From Hygrocybe punicea (taxonomy: Eukaryota > Basidiomycota > Agaricomycetes > Agaricales > Hygrophoraceae), in the NCBI GenBank assembly GCA_963556145.1, contig OY744471.1:5077590-5141589 (forward strand): 64,000 nucleotides of DNA, written 5' to 3'. A program made the translations under genes and the position numbers. The notes under the pieces are model-generated. The model was given only the letters and a program-made list of their open reading frames with translations. It searched no databases and was not told where the DNA came from. Position 1 is the first letter of the stretch. Every line of letters starts with the position of its first letter. This document shows positions 22,490-33,361 of the stretch, piece after piece.

Positions 22490-25080
22490 CGCAGGAGCAA
22501 CAGCAGCAACGGCGGCAGCAGCAACGGCGGCAACAGCAGCAGCAGCAGCAGCAACGCTGGCAGCAGCAACACCGGCAGCAGCAGCAGCTGCTGCTGGTGC
22601 ATCAAGCCCCAACATCACCATCAGCGGCGGCAACAACAATGGCAACCACCACCACGACGGCCAGCAGCAGCAGCAGCAGCAATGCCGGCAGCAGCAGCAA
22701 CAGCGGCAACGGCAACGGCCACAGCAGCAGCAGGAGCGCAGCAGCGACGGCGACGGCAGCAGCAGCAGCAGCACCAGCAGTGGGAGCGGCAGCAGCAGCA
22801 GCAACAGCACCAGACGGCTCCCCCGTAGCCCAACTTCCTCGCGAAGCGTAGCGCCGTATCAATTGATACGTGCCTGCCATTCGCGAGGAGAACGGAGCTC
22901 AGGGGTGAGCCAACCTCGGTCTGGGGTTCAGACCGCGTCTGAACCCAGACCGAACGCTAAGAGACGGTTCAAAGCCGTTCGGGTCCAGGTTTGGCCATGC
23001 GCCAAACCGGACCCGAAGTTCAGTTCGCGGTTCCACCAAAAAGGGTCGGAACCAGACCGAACTGAACTTCGGCAACACTAGGTCCAGCAACTGCGGGATT
23101 CACCGATCGCCGACTTCACCGACAGCGTTCCGAGAGTAGGCGTGGTCATTGACGTGCATCAATGCAAATGGTTGGCACACATCCCAAGACTCGTCAGAGT
23201 CGATATCCCTATCTGGTTCGTATGGAGCACCCTCGACAAGCCCCTACGCGTATCACCCAAACCCGAGGTGGCAAACTACTTACCCAATAATGCACAAGTC
23301 CAGGCTGCCTGCCAGCAGTGGCAGTTGGAGCAGTTGTCTCCGCCACCGCCTAGCCCTACCACTGATGTAACATCCTCCAAGAAGTTCCCTAAGCCAAACC
23401 CAGGCTCTCGCCAGAAACTTGGAGAAACTTGGCAGGAATTCTTTGTTCGACAAGCAGTACGCCACGAGAAAATTGCTGCCATGGAGACTGCACAAGAAAC
23501 AGCCACTCGCTTGGCTCGTCAGAAGGAAGGTGAACGCTTTCGCGCACCGGGGAAGAGAGGGGCTGCTGTCTTCCACTGGCTGGAAATGGATGGCTTTCGC
23601 CTCAGAACGAGAGTCAATTTCAGAGAGATAGAAGATCTGTGGGAAGAAAAGCCGCCGGAACATATGCGATATAATGCCTTTGATAGGGAATGGGATGTCT
23701 GTACCGAATTTAACCCCGACGCGCCAGACAACGAAGACCCATTCGGTAACGACGACTACAACGGTGAATATGACGATCCCACCTTGGAAGAAGGTGAGGC
23801 GAGGCAACCTGCTGATCAAATCAATAGCCAAACAATACCTGCGGGTCCACTTCCTGCGGAACACTGGCAGCGAGATGTGCTGTCCATTCATGGTGTCGGC
23901 GATCGCCACACGGATGCCGCTGCTCCTAAATTTACGACTACCCTTGACTGCCGTCTTTATGATCGCTTTGGATTCGATTGGGATGACACCGCCTACGCTG
24001 ACGGTCCTACGCCATCAAATACCGAATGGGACCGGACCCTTAATATTTTGCAGGACCCTCACCCTCAAGTGGCTACTAAATACAAGGGCCCAATCTTCGA
24101 CTTCGTCGCACGTCTGATCGATGGACCAGTGGACGGGTTATCAGCTATGCCATGGGATCTCAGTTCGTCGAGCCTTTTTTCATTGCGTGAACGACAGGAA
24201 CATTATCTGACAATTGAGCGGAGGGAGATGATGAACAATAGAGATCAAAAAATATATTTTGTCGGGTCCACGAGTGCTACTGCGAATATTGATTGGCTGC
24301 TTACAGTAGATAGTCCGGTCACCGCTCTGCAATGCCTCCGATCGTGTAGGGATATCACAGAAGCTGTTCGGTATCTTGCGGAACGCGGAATCCCCTTCAA
24401 TACCCTCAATCCTTGCCCTGCCTTTTCACACCCACCTCCATCGACAGGCCCTCCACCACCCCCCATATCTCTCGGTGTGCGTGCAGTTGGCTACCAGCCT
24501 GATGCTGCTGATTATGCCGCTTATGAAGCGGCTCGAGACCATTTTCTACGTTCTCCACATGCACGTGAAGCAATCCTCAAGGGTGGTATTGTCTGGCGCC
24601 TCGCGATGGAATTCGTTGGCCCTGGACGGGTTCTTACTGGCCCCTCTAGTGCAGCCTTCTCTCGTGGGCAAGTCTTCCATTTTGCGGATGGCACTACTTT
24701 CTGTGACGATCACCTCGGTGAAGATGAGCTTGACCTCATATGTGGCGTATATAGGGTGTATACTGGTGGGTACCCTCTCTGGATTCGTCAGCCATGCGTT
24801 AAGTCAACGTGATGTAGGATCGAACCAACAGGTCTCCCATCTTTCCTGGTGGCCAAAGCACTCAACTTGGCAGAAGAGCCTTTTCAATGTTGGCCACTGG
24901 ACTCCCACTGCCGAGGACTGGTTTCAGAAACGTCTCGAACTCATCCAGCAGAACAAGGCCCCATGTCGGACTGCTGGAAAGTGGTATGAATCTCTTCCGA
25001 GGCATGGAAGGTCACTGCGTTTGGCTCAGAAGATACATGAGGTAGCGGGCCGGTTCATAGAAGGCGAGACATTTCCGTAG
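21254..25080 (+). CDS. hAT-borne ORF2 of unknown function (846 aa when the nested element is ignored)
   Basis: Exon segments are 21254-21854, 23089-24765 and 24818-25080. The gap 21855-23088 is a nested hAT plus one copy of its GGTCCAGC duplication, and joining around it keeps codon phase (V-Q-Q-L). A 52-nt intron (24766-24817, GTGGGT...GATGTAG) joins the last part. Total coding length is 2541 nt. I recognise the sequence type as a high-copy anonymous family of mushrooms but know no function. It has no obvious catalytic motif; residues about 300-420 are Pro- and charge-rich. It lies tail to tail with the hAT transposase (122-bp gap), suggesting it is a regular passenger or accessory gene of this hAT family. 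The present copy is disrupted. Confidence 0.6.
22265..22815. repeat. Long CAG/CAA/CGGCAG trinucleotide tract inside family B hAT
   Basis: About 550 bp of mixed CAG, CAA, GGC and ACG triplets, interrupted at 22600-22665. It gives rise to spurious poly-Ala, poly-Gln/Ser and poly-Leu ORFs of up to 300 codons in all six frames. Confidence 0.95.
22836..22889. repeat. Palindromic module (54 bp), family B copy 1
   Basis: TCCTCGCGAA ... CGTATCAATTGATACG ... TTCGCGAGGA. The outer arms are perfect over 10 bp and the core is a perfect 16-bp palindrome. It lies directly after the trinucleotide tract. Confidence 0.8.
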
Positions 25081-25201
25081 TTTGTTGGTCTCGTTTCATT
25101 GTTTTTCCTTGTATCGTGTACATTTGTCTTACCATCCACGTCGACCACATTATTTACGTGATGTTCTTGTGTCCCTTCGTTTCATAATAAAATTTATATT
25201 T

Positions 25202-28200
25202 CTACTGAAGTTTTTCTGTAAGAGACTGAATGAATGAGTTGACATCTTCTGGGAGCTGCATCTGTGCATCATCGTAAGTCTCCAACTCATGAAGCTCCTG
25301 ACCCCAATCCAGACCATCCGTAAAATTGAGACCTCTTCCCTGCCGAATGGAATACTTCAAAAGTTGAAGGGCTTCCATTAATTCAGGTGAAATGCGATTC
25401 CGTCGTGCAGTCATAGTTTCCTTGCTTGACGAAAACACTCTTTCACAAGGCACTGCCGAAGCTTGTATCGGTAAAATGTCCATGGCGAGAGAAAAAATTC
25501 TCGGATAGCGAAGTTGATTTTCCTTGTCCAACTATGTTTAGCATGAAATGGATACATCTGTCATCGGCCTCACATACCTGCCAGTATGTCAGACTCTTTG
25601 TTGTTGGCTGTGTATCGCGAAGGTAAGCTGCGGCCTCGACTTCTATTGCCCGTTGCACAACTGAGTGACCTCAAATACGGTTGAGGCCGAGGATGTCTCT
25701 CGCAGTGGGACGTGGCAGGACTGCAGGTGGTTCTGCATTTACTACAGGGCCCTCGGTTCCAGTAGTAGGGTCATACGGGCGAAGCTATGTAAGATAGAGT
25801 AATTCAGGTGATAAAAGCGGAAATATTATTGGTACATACGGCATTAATAAATAAATCTTTGGCCCAATCAACTCGCTCTGGCATGTACTCCTCGAGCCAC
25901 GTCAATTTGATGGATGGATCTAGAACTGGAAAAAAACCGTCAGCAAAAGCAAAAAATTAGTTAGATACAGACTCATGGCCAGTGTGTAAGCAGGGACCAT
26001 GTCCGTTCGGCTACTATATAATTCAAGTTTGTCGATCCCCTTCTGGACGATTTCAGAAGTTTCCGGATTCTGCTCTTGATGTACTTTCCAGACATTGAGC
26101 ATCGCTTCAAATGCAGGTACGGCGTGACATAATGTTGGAGTCTTCTCATGTGATAACATTTGTTGGAAGGCATGTGGAATCTGACAATGATAATACATTA
26201 TATAGAAAAGGAACAATCAAATACACTCACCTGGAGAATAGATTGAAATTTTCGAAGAGCGTTCCAGTCGGAATCACGGAGCTGGAACTTGTGCAGTTCA
26301 GAAAATTCCCGGCTTTCGAGGAAGGTGTCAAGAACCTAGATAACCACGTCAAATATTGGCCACGAAATAAAAAATAAAAAATACCTCTTGAAGATCAATG
26401 GCTCGTTCAATCATGAGTAATGTTGAAGACCACCTCACTTCCATGTCACGCAGAAGCTGAAGTTCCTTCTGCTCTAATCTCTCAAACAAGGATGAAAAAT
26501 ACTGTCGGCGCAGAGAAGATGATCGGATCTAGTATAAATTAATGTTTTCGCATCAAAAGGTAAGTTGCTGCACAAGATAGCAAGAGAGAGACATACTGCA
26601 CGAATGAGAGATCGGACAGTTGCAATTGGATCTCGGTCAATCCCTTCCAAGAAGTTTGCAGGGTAAAAGTCGTCAGCGGTTTCAGCCACATAGTCGAGAT
26701 TGGTGATTGCCGCTAGCACAGCCTTGCAAGCAAGGTTGATGATGTGGGGGAAACATCTGGAGGTAAAGAGTATTAGTACTTATGGTGCAGCAACAAAATC
26801 ATGTCACCTACCTAATTCGACACTCAATTTTGTCAAATTTGATTTTCCGTCGCCGAAGTTCACGCTCTAATATGGCCATGAACGTATCATTGTTTGAGGC
26901 ATTGTCGAGGGTAATCCATCCAATCTGAGAGGATGAGGGTCAACGAGAATATGAAGAAACTTTGAATATTGAATACCTTGTGAGTAATCATAAGCCGATC
27001 AGTAACATATATGAATACATGGGCGAGATGCTCGCCATCATGTCGCCCAGGAACACGATGAAATCCCACCAAGTCAGAACGTAATCTGAGAATGTGTTGA
27101 TGGCCAGTGGGGGTTTCTTCAGTATGCGATTGGATCCAATGAGCCGTGATAGCCATGAAAGGAGAACGATTCGGATCGGACCACATATCCATTGTGAATG
27201 AAATCTTCCCTAATGAGTGCTGTTCCTTTATTAACAAGAATAGTCAAAATGCAGGTAGCAGCCGCTCTGACCTGCATGTCTTTACTTAGTTGATCTAAAT
27301 GTTCTTGAAGCGTCTCTTCAATGCGTTTACGGATCGTAGTCCTGCCAGGAATATCCGACTCCCAAAGTTCTTCTTGAAGCATGAGGAAAATTGCCCGCAG
27401 ATGTGGTGATTCGACAACATTGATTGACTAAAATAATGATATCTCATCAATACAGGAATATAAAACAATCGAAAAATATACCTGATCATCGCCGACAATG
27501 AACTCGATGATTGCGTCAACGAAAGCTTCCCTCGAGTACGATGTGCGTTCTTGCGGCATCCGTCCCGTTGGTTGCCCTTTACCCTTTCGATATCCATCCA
27601 GGGCAGCCTGGGCACTCTTTGCCTTTATCTTGATGCCCAACTCGTCACAACCAGACACCCAAACATTCATGTGTTCCTCTATCAAGTGACGGCGAATAGT
27701 CCCGGTGGATGTCTTGACACTAAATTTGGTAATCTTATAGCTTGGATTCGTTGCATGGATATTTCTATTTAAGTCGTTCAGCATCATATAATAACTAGGA
27801 TGTGGAAACACATACCTGCAGAACATGCAACTATACTGGTTTCCCATCTTTTCGAAGAAAGTCCACACGTCCGATGCGATGTGACGAGACTTGTTGCCTG
27901 CGGGACCATTCGTTCGCGATGAACGAGTTGCCGGATTTGCTGCAGGTGGCCGTGGGTTATGGTTGGATTCTGACCCACTAGACTTAGAGCTGGACGTTGA
28001 CACCGGCGACACCGGCGACGTTGGTGAGGACGTGGACGTAGCAGTTGCTAGGTCAAAGAGTGGGAGTGAAGGTTGCTGTGAAGTCGAGGCTTGTGGAGGT
28101 GAAAGTGAGGTGAAGGGACCATCACTGGGAGAACTCGATGGTAATCGGAATGTGACTTGTCGAATGGGTATGATTGGGCTGCCAGAAGAGAATAAGTTGG

Positions 28201-28654
28201 GTGGGTTGCGAGAAGAAGCTGCGACAGGCGTCTTCCTTTGTTGACGACGACGGCGTGAGCAAGGAGATGGTGTAAATAGAATATCGACAGCTGCTGCTGC
28301 GTTGTTTGGGTCATTAGCTTTTGCAGAAAGAACCCTTCGCTGAGCACGGTCCAATATCGCAGGCCCCACCTGTCGAATCGGTGTAATGGCTGGGTTGGTA
28401 GGTCTTGATAGAAAGCTGGGACCAAAGGGATCGTCGATGTCTACTTCAACGGCCTTGCCCTTTCCTTTGTCTCGATGGATCGGTTCAGGAGTTGGAGTGG
28501 ACGGTTGAGGTACTGGATATGTATGAGAATGTCAGCACCGTATATGAGTGGGTTTAAAAGTGAAATATCTACCTTGAATTCGGAAGGATGTTTGAAGCGC
28601 GCCATTTGCAAAGGCAGTTGTCTTGGACTTTTTGGCTCCACGTCGAGGAGGCAT
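25202..28654 (-). CDS. hAT transposase with BED zinc finger and dimerisation domain
   Basis: The start is ATG 28654-28652 (MPPRRGAKKSKT), followed by an intron (GTAGAT...CCAG) and a long Ser/Pro-rich N-terminus. A BED-type zinc finger follows: YSCMFC near 27825 and HLIEEH near 27690. The RNase-H-like catalytic core shows DMWSDPN (near 27175), LDNASNN (near 26905), the CFPHIINLACKAV block (near 26750-26720) and MEVRWSS (near 26440). The C-terminal hAT dimerisation block SAVPCERVFSSSKET lies near 25465-25420. It is spread over about ten introns and ends at 25202. The enzyme excises and inserts hAT elements through hairpinned flanks and makes 8-bp target duplications. I saw no stop in the exon frames, so it may be functional and may drive the family A relative at 36259, and possibly other hATs here. 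Confidence 0.85.
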
Positions 28655-29242
28655 ATTGGTCTAAAGAGTTATGCAAAGTTCAGTCGAATATATGATGACT
28701 GACGTGAATTTCAATTTAACGGACCTCCAGACACGATAGCTTTCCAAGGGTGTAACCGATCTCAATCAAGACGTATTGCAACTTGTGTGCATGCTGTATG
28801 ACTATTGTCCTGCCATGAACGCTACTAACAATTACATTTCTCCTGTACAACGTGGTGAATAAGTTGAAGATGCAGACGTAACCGGGTGAGTTTGATGGTG
28901 GATGTATGAAATACACATGAAATACAAATTATCGGTAAAAGTACAATAGAAAAAATATGAACGTCTCAGTAGTGGCAAAGGGAAAAAAACGTGGAGATTA
29001 AAAAAACACGGTGCTAAGCGAAACAGCATGCAGACACATGTATCGAGGGTGTGGTCTTGATCTGTTCCTTGTGTCAAACGGGCAGATCCTGGTGCAAGAT
29101 ATGAATAGGATGACAACCCATTGCGAAGAGGGGGATAAGTCAACGTACCCAGAGCCGGGGAAGCAAAGAGTAGGGGGAAGACGACGCCAGCCATAGCAAA
29201 ATGGCAGATAAGAACCTCAGTGTCGGCATTGGCAGATAACAC

Positions 29243-29330
29243 AACCAGGAAGGAACATCTCCCTATGATTCAATCAAGGGGAGAAGAGAGACAAGAATCT
29301 CCCTATGATTCAATCAAGGGGAGATGACGA
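29243..29330. repeat. Short tandem repeat, two copies of about 37 bp
   Basis: ATCTCCCTATGATTCAATCA followed by AGGGGAGA occurs twice (about 29258 and 29295). The unit is itself partly inverted (TCTCCC ... GGGAGA). Confidence 0.7.
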
Positions 29331-29429
29331 GAAAAGACTTAGAATGGCGCTCAACAGTAACTCGATCATGTGACCGTGAGACTTGAGCTTCACCATACTG
29401 TGACTGTAAGAGCCTTATGTTCTTCTCAA

Positions 29430-29520
29430 CCATCTTTGCCAGTGCTGAGCACCAGCAAAGACTTGTCCCCGTCGCTTTCTACCATCTTTGCCAGTGCTGA
29501 GCACCGCAAAGTCTCGTCCC
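29430..29520. repeat. Tandem duplication of about 52 bp
   Basis: ACCATCTTTGCCAGTGCTGA followed by GCACC and GCAAAG occurs at about 29429 and 29481, with minor changes. Confidence 0.7.
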
Positions 29521-29959
29521 TGTTGTCTCTGCATCTCCCTGTCTTCGGCCTTCATCATCTTATTTTCTGGTCCATATTTCACGTCCTTCCATCTGTTTCA
29601 CTAGTGCTGGGCACGCAAACTTTTCACAAGTCATCGCCTTTTCCTATCCCCCTGTGTACTGGGGGTGTCTCGACATCTTCTACCTGTGGTCTCTCTCATA
29701 ATACTTGCAATGATTTGTGTGTTGCACTTGGTGATTTCGTGTCAGCCTGCATGTAGCAACATCCTCACATTCTCCCTGTAGACAACTCGGTTGAGGGCAT
29801 CAGCGGAATATATTGGACATTTGCCCTGGACTATCCGTTTTTTCAAGGTGAGTCAGTCGAACCCTGCATTGCAAAAAATGATGTCTAATTTTGATGGGAC
29901 TAGCCTACTCTCCCACCTGCAAGGACCATTCTCTCCTTCGTGGTGGAACATGATTTTGT

Positions 29960-30760
29960 CAAACAAATTTTGTCCTGGTGCGAGTATTCGGAGTCGAGGA
30001 TGTAATCATGATGGCAGTCAACAATCTCGGTGAGAGCAGTTATATTTCTCGAATAGCAATAATTATTCTGATTTCTTTCATCTTATGGTTCTCTTGCACG
30101 CTCCAAGGCTATCGACATGGCATTGGAGACAACAATTTAGCCCTTGCCATGTACAACCTCTGCTCGACAATGGATCCCCTTTGGAACTCTTTGATGGTTG
30201 GAGGGTTTAAAGATAGCGGTAAACTATCACTCATCGATTCCTTAGCTGGCGAACTCGGTCTTGATATCTATGTCGTCAGCCTTTCTTGAAGCTGAATCCT
30301 AGCATAAGTACTGCATAAGTGATAATACTTTGACGACGTTAATGGGATATGTTTCAATCAGGCAAGTCGCTTTCTCGCATGGCTATACATTTACGTGCTC
30401 CGTCAGTCGTGACATTATGTCCACCTATGAACGCAACTGAAACTACTCACACTTCAAGGCTACGTCTGTGTGGACTCTTAAACAGCCTCGATGGTGTCAC
30501 TGCTGCTGAAGTCAGGTATGTCGACCCTCCAAATAAAATAAAATAAAATAAAAGTAAAAATTAGGAGACATAATTTTGCTGCCTCTTATTTGCTACAACG
30601 AACCACATCGAGTGTCTGGATCCAGCGAAACCGGACGTTTGGGTCAACAGAATGAACGCAAGCCAAGAGTGTCTTCAAATGGCTTCCCTTACAAACCCTC
30701 TCGCATCTCAGTAATGCCCGAAGCATTGACAACGTGAGCTTCTTTCTATAAGTCAGATTT
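29960..30760 (+). pseudogene. Remnant of a BCS1-type AAA ATPase carried inside the big hAT
   Basis: Plus-strand pieces resemble a mitochondrial BCS1-family AAA protein (a chaperone-like ATPase of the inner membrane). A Walker A region at about 30205-30289 has SGKLSLIDSLAGELGLDIYV, with Leu where Ser/Thr normally follows the Lys. A GLLNSLDGVTAAE sensor-type block is at about 30470-30510. A TTNHIECLDP block in the next exon (near 30600-30620) is followed by PDVWVN instead of the expected R-P-G-R-M-D arginine-finger region. Walker B is not seen. Missing and altered key residues show it is not functional. It sits between the transposase start and the right terminus of the hAT, so it looks like a captured host gene fragment. 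Confidence 0.65.
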
Positions 30761-31159
30761 AATGGCTCAATGTTTCATCTCTTCAGTATCAAATGGTGAC
30801 TGTTACAAGTTACGATACGACATGGTTGTTCATCAAGGTAATTGAGACTATGTAGATGCAATAATTATTCAGTATTATTATATTTTACACCAAAATCTAT
30901 CCTTCATTAGCACAGCAGTCGTCTGGTGATGTTTTGAGCCTTGGGCAATGCCAGAAAACCAGTTGCGAGCCAGCAAACACTCCGGAAACCTCGAAATCAT
31001 TATATTTCCTAATTTGGAAATTTTGTAACGGCTCAAAACGGCTAGCCACGGCTAAGCCGAGGTTTAACCGTTAGCCGTAGCAACGGCTCGGCTCGGCTAA
31101 TCATCGGCTCGGCTCAATCGGCTAACGGTTTCGGACCGAGCCGTGGCAACACTAGGCGG

Positions 31160-31312
31160 GACCATATCGTCCATCGAAGATCGGTGGTGGCAGATGACCA
31201 AACTAGACTCTCTCTCAGCTCTCCAAAACTCCTCAGTCACGACTCCCAGTCCTCCATCTCATGGAGCGGGACCATATCGTCCATCGAAAACGGTGGTGGT
31301 AGATGACCAAAC
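31160..31312. repeat. Direct repeat of about 50 bp, two copies
   Basis: GGGACCATATCGTCCATCGA ... CGGTGGTGG(C/T)AGATGACC occurs near 31157-31205 and 31266-31312. It lies in the LTR-element interior just right of the hAT. Confidence 0.75.
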
Positions 31313-31320
31313 TGATCCAT

Positions 31321-31440
31321 AATCGTAGCGCAGGTTCTTGGTTCTCGTATCGCAGGTTCTCGGTTCTTGTATCGCAAGTTCTCGGTTCTCTCGGTTCTCA
31401 TATCACAGGTTCTCGGTTCGCAGTTCTCGGTCGGTGCTTG
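31321..31440. repeat. Degenerate short tandem repeat (GGTTCTCGGTTCTYGTATCGC)n
   Basis: Four to five imperfect copies of a roughly 24-bp unit built on GGTTCTCGGTTCT, each followed by a TATCGCA-like spacer. Confidence 0.7.
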
Positions 31441-31699
31441 TTTGGTTCTGGTGACTCGTTGGGTAACTCGGTTGGGTAGCATCTGGTATCCAGGTGACAG
31501 ATCAAGGGCATAGAAAAATAATGAAACTGAATTGTGGGGGAAACAGAGACAGAGACAGGGGAAACGAGGGAAAGGAAATTGAGGGAAAGGAAATAGAGAG
31601 GAAGGAAACAGAGAGGAAAGGAACCGAGGACAGGAAACAGAGAAGGAAATAGTGGGGAAAGCTATGTACTTGGGCGCTAGAGCTGGCGCCGGCGTCGAG

Positions 31700-32990
31700 G
31701 GATCTCTTCGCGTGGGCTCTGGGAAACGGTCGCGAGGGGTCGCGAGGGCCAGGGAACGAGGCTGGGGGTCCTAACGAACGTGCGCGAGTGGGGTGGGGTT
31801 GCCAGGGTTGTGGGGTGACGCGAGACAGCGTTTGGGTTCCGGATGTGGTGGGAATGGCTCGTTCGGGGTGTTGGTGGGACGCAGGGTGCACTGGAGTGGT
31901 TAACGGGTCGGCCGCAGGCTTGACGAGTGGGCATGGGGCCATGTAAGTCGACGCAATGGGGAGCGTGGTGTTGGTCCACCAAAGATGGCGGTGTGGCTCG
32001 TTTGAGACAGCGTGGGGCGGTCTCGTTTGGGGTAACGGAGCGCAACGGGGGGCTCTGGCGTGTGGAACGTGGGTGCCGGGGGTTGGGTGAACGCGGGTGG
32101 AGCTTGGTTACACGAAAAAACAGGGTCGAAAGTGATGACGCGGCACAGTGCGTGTTGGGCGTTGGGTGGGTATGAAACGCCAGGGACGGCTCGTTCGGGG
32201 CGTTAACGAGATGCAGGGTGTTCTGGGGGGTGGGCCGCGAGTTTGGTGAGTTGGTCTGGGCCGGTTGTGCTGGCAGAACGGGGCCGTGCGATGGTGACGT
32301 GGCGGGTGGCCCGGGTGTCTGAAAACGACGGCGGGGGCTCGTTTGGCGCAATGGAGGGGGACGGGGGTTCCTGGCCGGTGGAACGAGGGCACGGGAGGTC
32401 GAATGGGTCCATGTGAGGCTGGGGTACACGAAAGAATGGGGGTCCAACGGGGGGTCCAATGGGGGGCGCGACGGATCCGTGGTGACCAAAAAGGTCTGGG
32501 ACCATGAATTCGGGGTGGCGTAGGTGAGCGCGGAGCTCCAGTACGTCGAACGAGGGTTCGTGGGGTTGGATGAGCGTGGGTTGGGGTGGGAATCCACGGG
32601 GGACGGGGTCGCGGAATGCTGACGTGGGAGTTCGCTGGGGTGTCCATAGAGCGGCGGCGGGGCTCATTTGGGGCGACGAATAGGAACGGGGGGTTCTGGC
32701 TAGCGGAACGAGTGTGCGGCGAGTCGAATGGGTCCGTGTAGGGGTGGGGGTGGCGAGAAATGGGGGGTCTAACAATGGTGACACAGCTGTACGCGGGTGG
32801 CCGTTGGGCGTCAAAAATGGACGTCGATGGTGTTCCTGGGACGACGTGGGGCAGAACGGGGGCCGTAAGACGTCGAAGGAAAGCTTGAGAGGCCGTCCTT
32901 GGTCTGAGAAGAGGAAACGGGGCGCGAACGCGGGTGGCGTGGCCTGGGGCTTTTGGGTGCTCAAAAAGGGTTGAGTCCGCGTTTCTGGGT
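31700..32990. repeat. Diverged tandem repeat of about 320 bp in the LTR-element interior
   Basis: The phrase GGCTCGTTTGG(G/C)G...CGGGGGGTTCTGG recurs near 32016, 32332 and 32656 (spacing 316 and 324 bp), with related flanks on each side. A weaker copy starts near 31700. The minus strand encodes overlapping Pro/His/Arg-rich ORFs of up to 340 codons, which I attribute to the GC-rich repeat and not to genes. Confidence 0.65.
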
Positions 32991-33203
32991 CAACGATGGT
33001 CGACGCGGGGCCCTGGTGGACTGAGCGAGGGTGCCGGGGGGTAACGCAACTGAGGTACGGCCGTGAATGAAGGGAAAATGCGCCGTCGCGCAGCAGGGGT
33101 GGTGAGGCCGAAAAAAGGTCGTCTCGCAAGAAAAAAAACGTCAGGAGTGAGAAACCGAGAGTAAAAGAGGTGCATGGGTCAAAAAACACTCTCATCACCA
33201 CGT

Positions 33204-33361
33204 TGGAGTGGTACCGAGGTACCACTCCGGGGGCTCACGCAGGACTCGAGGGAAAGGTCGACTGGATAGGAAGGATGGACTGACTACTACATCTGGAAGG
33301 CTACTAACTAGGTCAAACCGTGGGAACCTGATCACGTGACTGACCAGGCACAACTACTACA
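33204..33361 (-). repeat. LTR (5' LTR of the minus-oriented element)
   Basis: Identical copy of 20286-20443. It is followed inside the element (minus strand, about 33200-33189) by TGGTGATGAGAG, a candidate primer-binding site. The outer flank starts ACGG, matching the other side of the element. Confidence 0.85.

Larger units (their letters stand above)
21855..23080. mobile_element. Non-autonomous hAT (family B), 1.2 kb, inserted in ORF2
   Basis: Ends are TAGTGTTGCCGTAGTTCGGT and ...CGAACTGAACTTCGGCAACACTA. The duplication GGTCCAGC is perfect (21847-21854 and 23081-23088). Subterminal DNA is dense in GGTTCGG/CCGAACC phrases. The middle is a 550-bp CAG/CAA/CGG microsatellite, and a palindromic module follows it at 22836. 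No transposase. Confidence 0.93.
20593..31154. mobile_element. hAT DNA transposon, autonomous type, 10.6 kb (family A)
   Basis: Terminal inverted repeats start TAGTGTTGCCACGGCTCGGT at the left and mirror this at the right (...GAGCCGTGGCAACACTA). The 8-bp duplication GGCGGGAC flanks it exactly (20585-20592 and 31155-31162), the hAT hallmark. Subterminal DNA is full of CGGCTAAC/GTTAGCCG phrases. Inside are a plus-strand 846-aa ORF2 (interrupted), a minus-strand hAT transposase in tail-to-tail arrangement, and a right arm holding an AAA-ATPase gene remnant. A 2.1-kb deletion-type relative with the same termini sits at 36259-38335. The 10.6-kb length is large for a hAT; 1.2 kb is a nested insertion. 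Confidence 0.92.
20286..33361 (-). mobile_element. Non-autonomous LTR retroelement (LARD/TRIM-like) carrying a nested hAT
   Basis: Two identical 158-bp direct repeats (20286-20443 and 33204-33361) form the LTRs. In the minus orientation each starts TGTAGTAG and ends CACTCCA, so TG...CA. A primer-binding-site-like TGGTGATGAGAG begins 3 nt inside the right LTR. A purine run GAGGAGGAGGGG lies 4 nt before the left LTR. The target duplication is ACGG. After subtracting the nested hAT the internal part is about 2.2 kb and holds no gag, protease, RT or integrase motif, only a GC-rich, Pro-coding diverged tandem repeat. The element must depend on enzymes supplied in trans. LTR identity suggests recent insertion, and the hAT insertion is later still. 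It sits in the C-terminal coding part of an NLR gene. Confidence 0.8.

Noticed and set aside
22173..23081. 302-codon Ser/Gln-rich ORF and its poly-Ala, poly-Leu and poly-Cys companions
   Set aside because: They are readings of the trinucleotide tract inside a non-autonomous hAT; every frame is open because the repeat has few stops.
31502..33225. Proline-rich minus-strand ORFs of 146-340 codons
   Set aside because: They overlap each other in different frames, run into the LTR, and follow the GC-rich 320-bp tandem repeat; there is no gag, protease, RT or integrase signature.
20286..33361. The two 158-bp repeats as independent solo LTRs or MITEs
   Set aside because: Neither copy has its own convincing duplication, whereas the outer flanks share ACGG and join an NLR reading frame. 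Kept as the less likely alternative.
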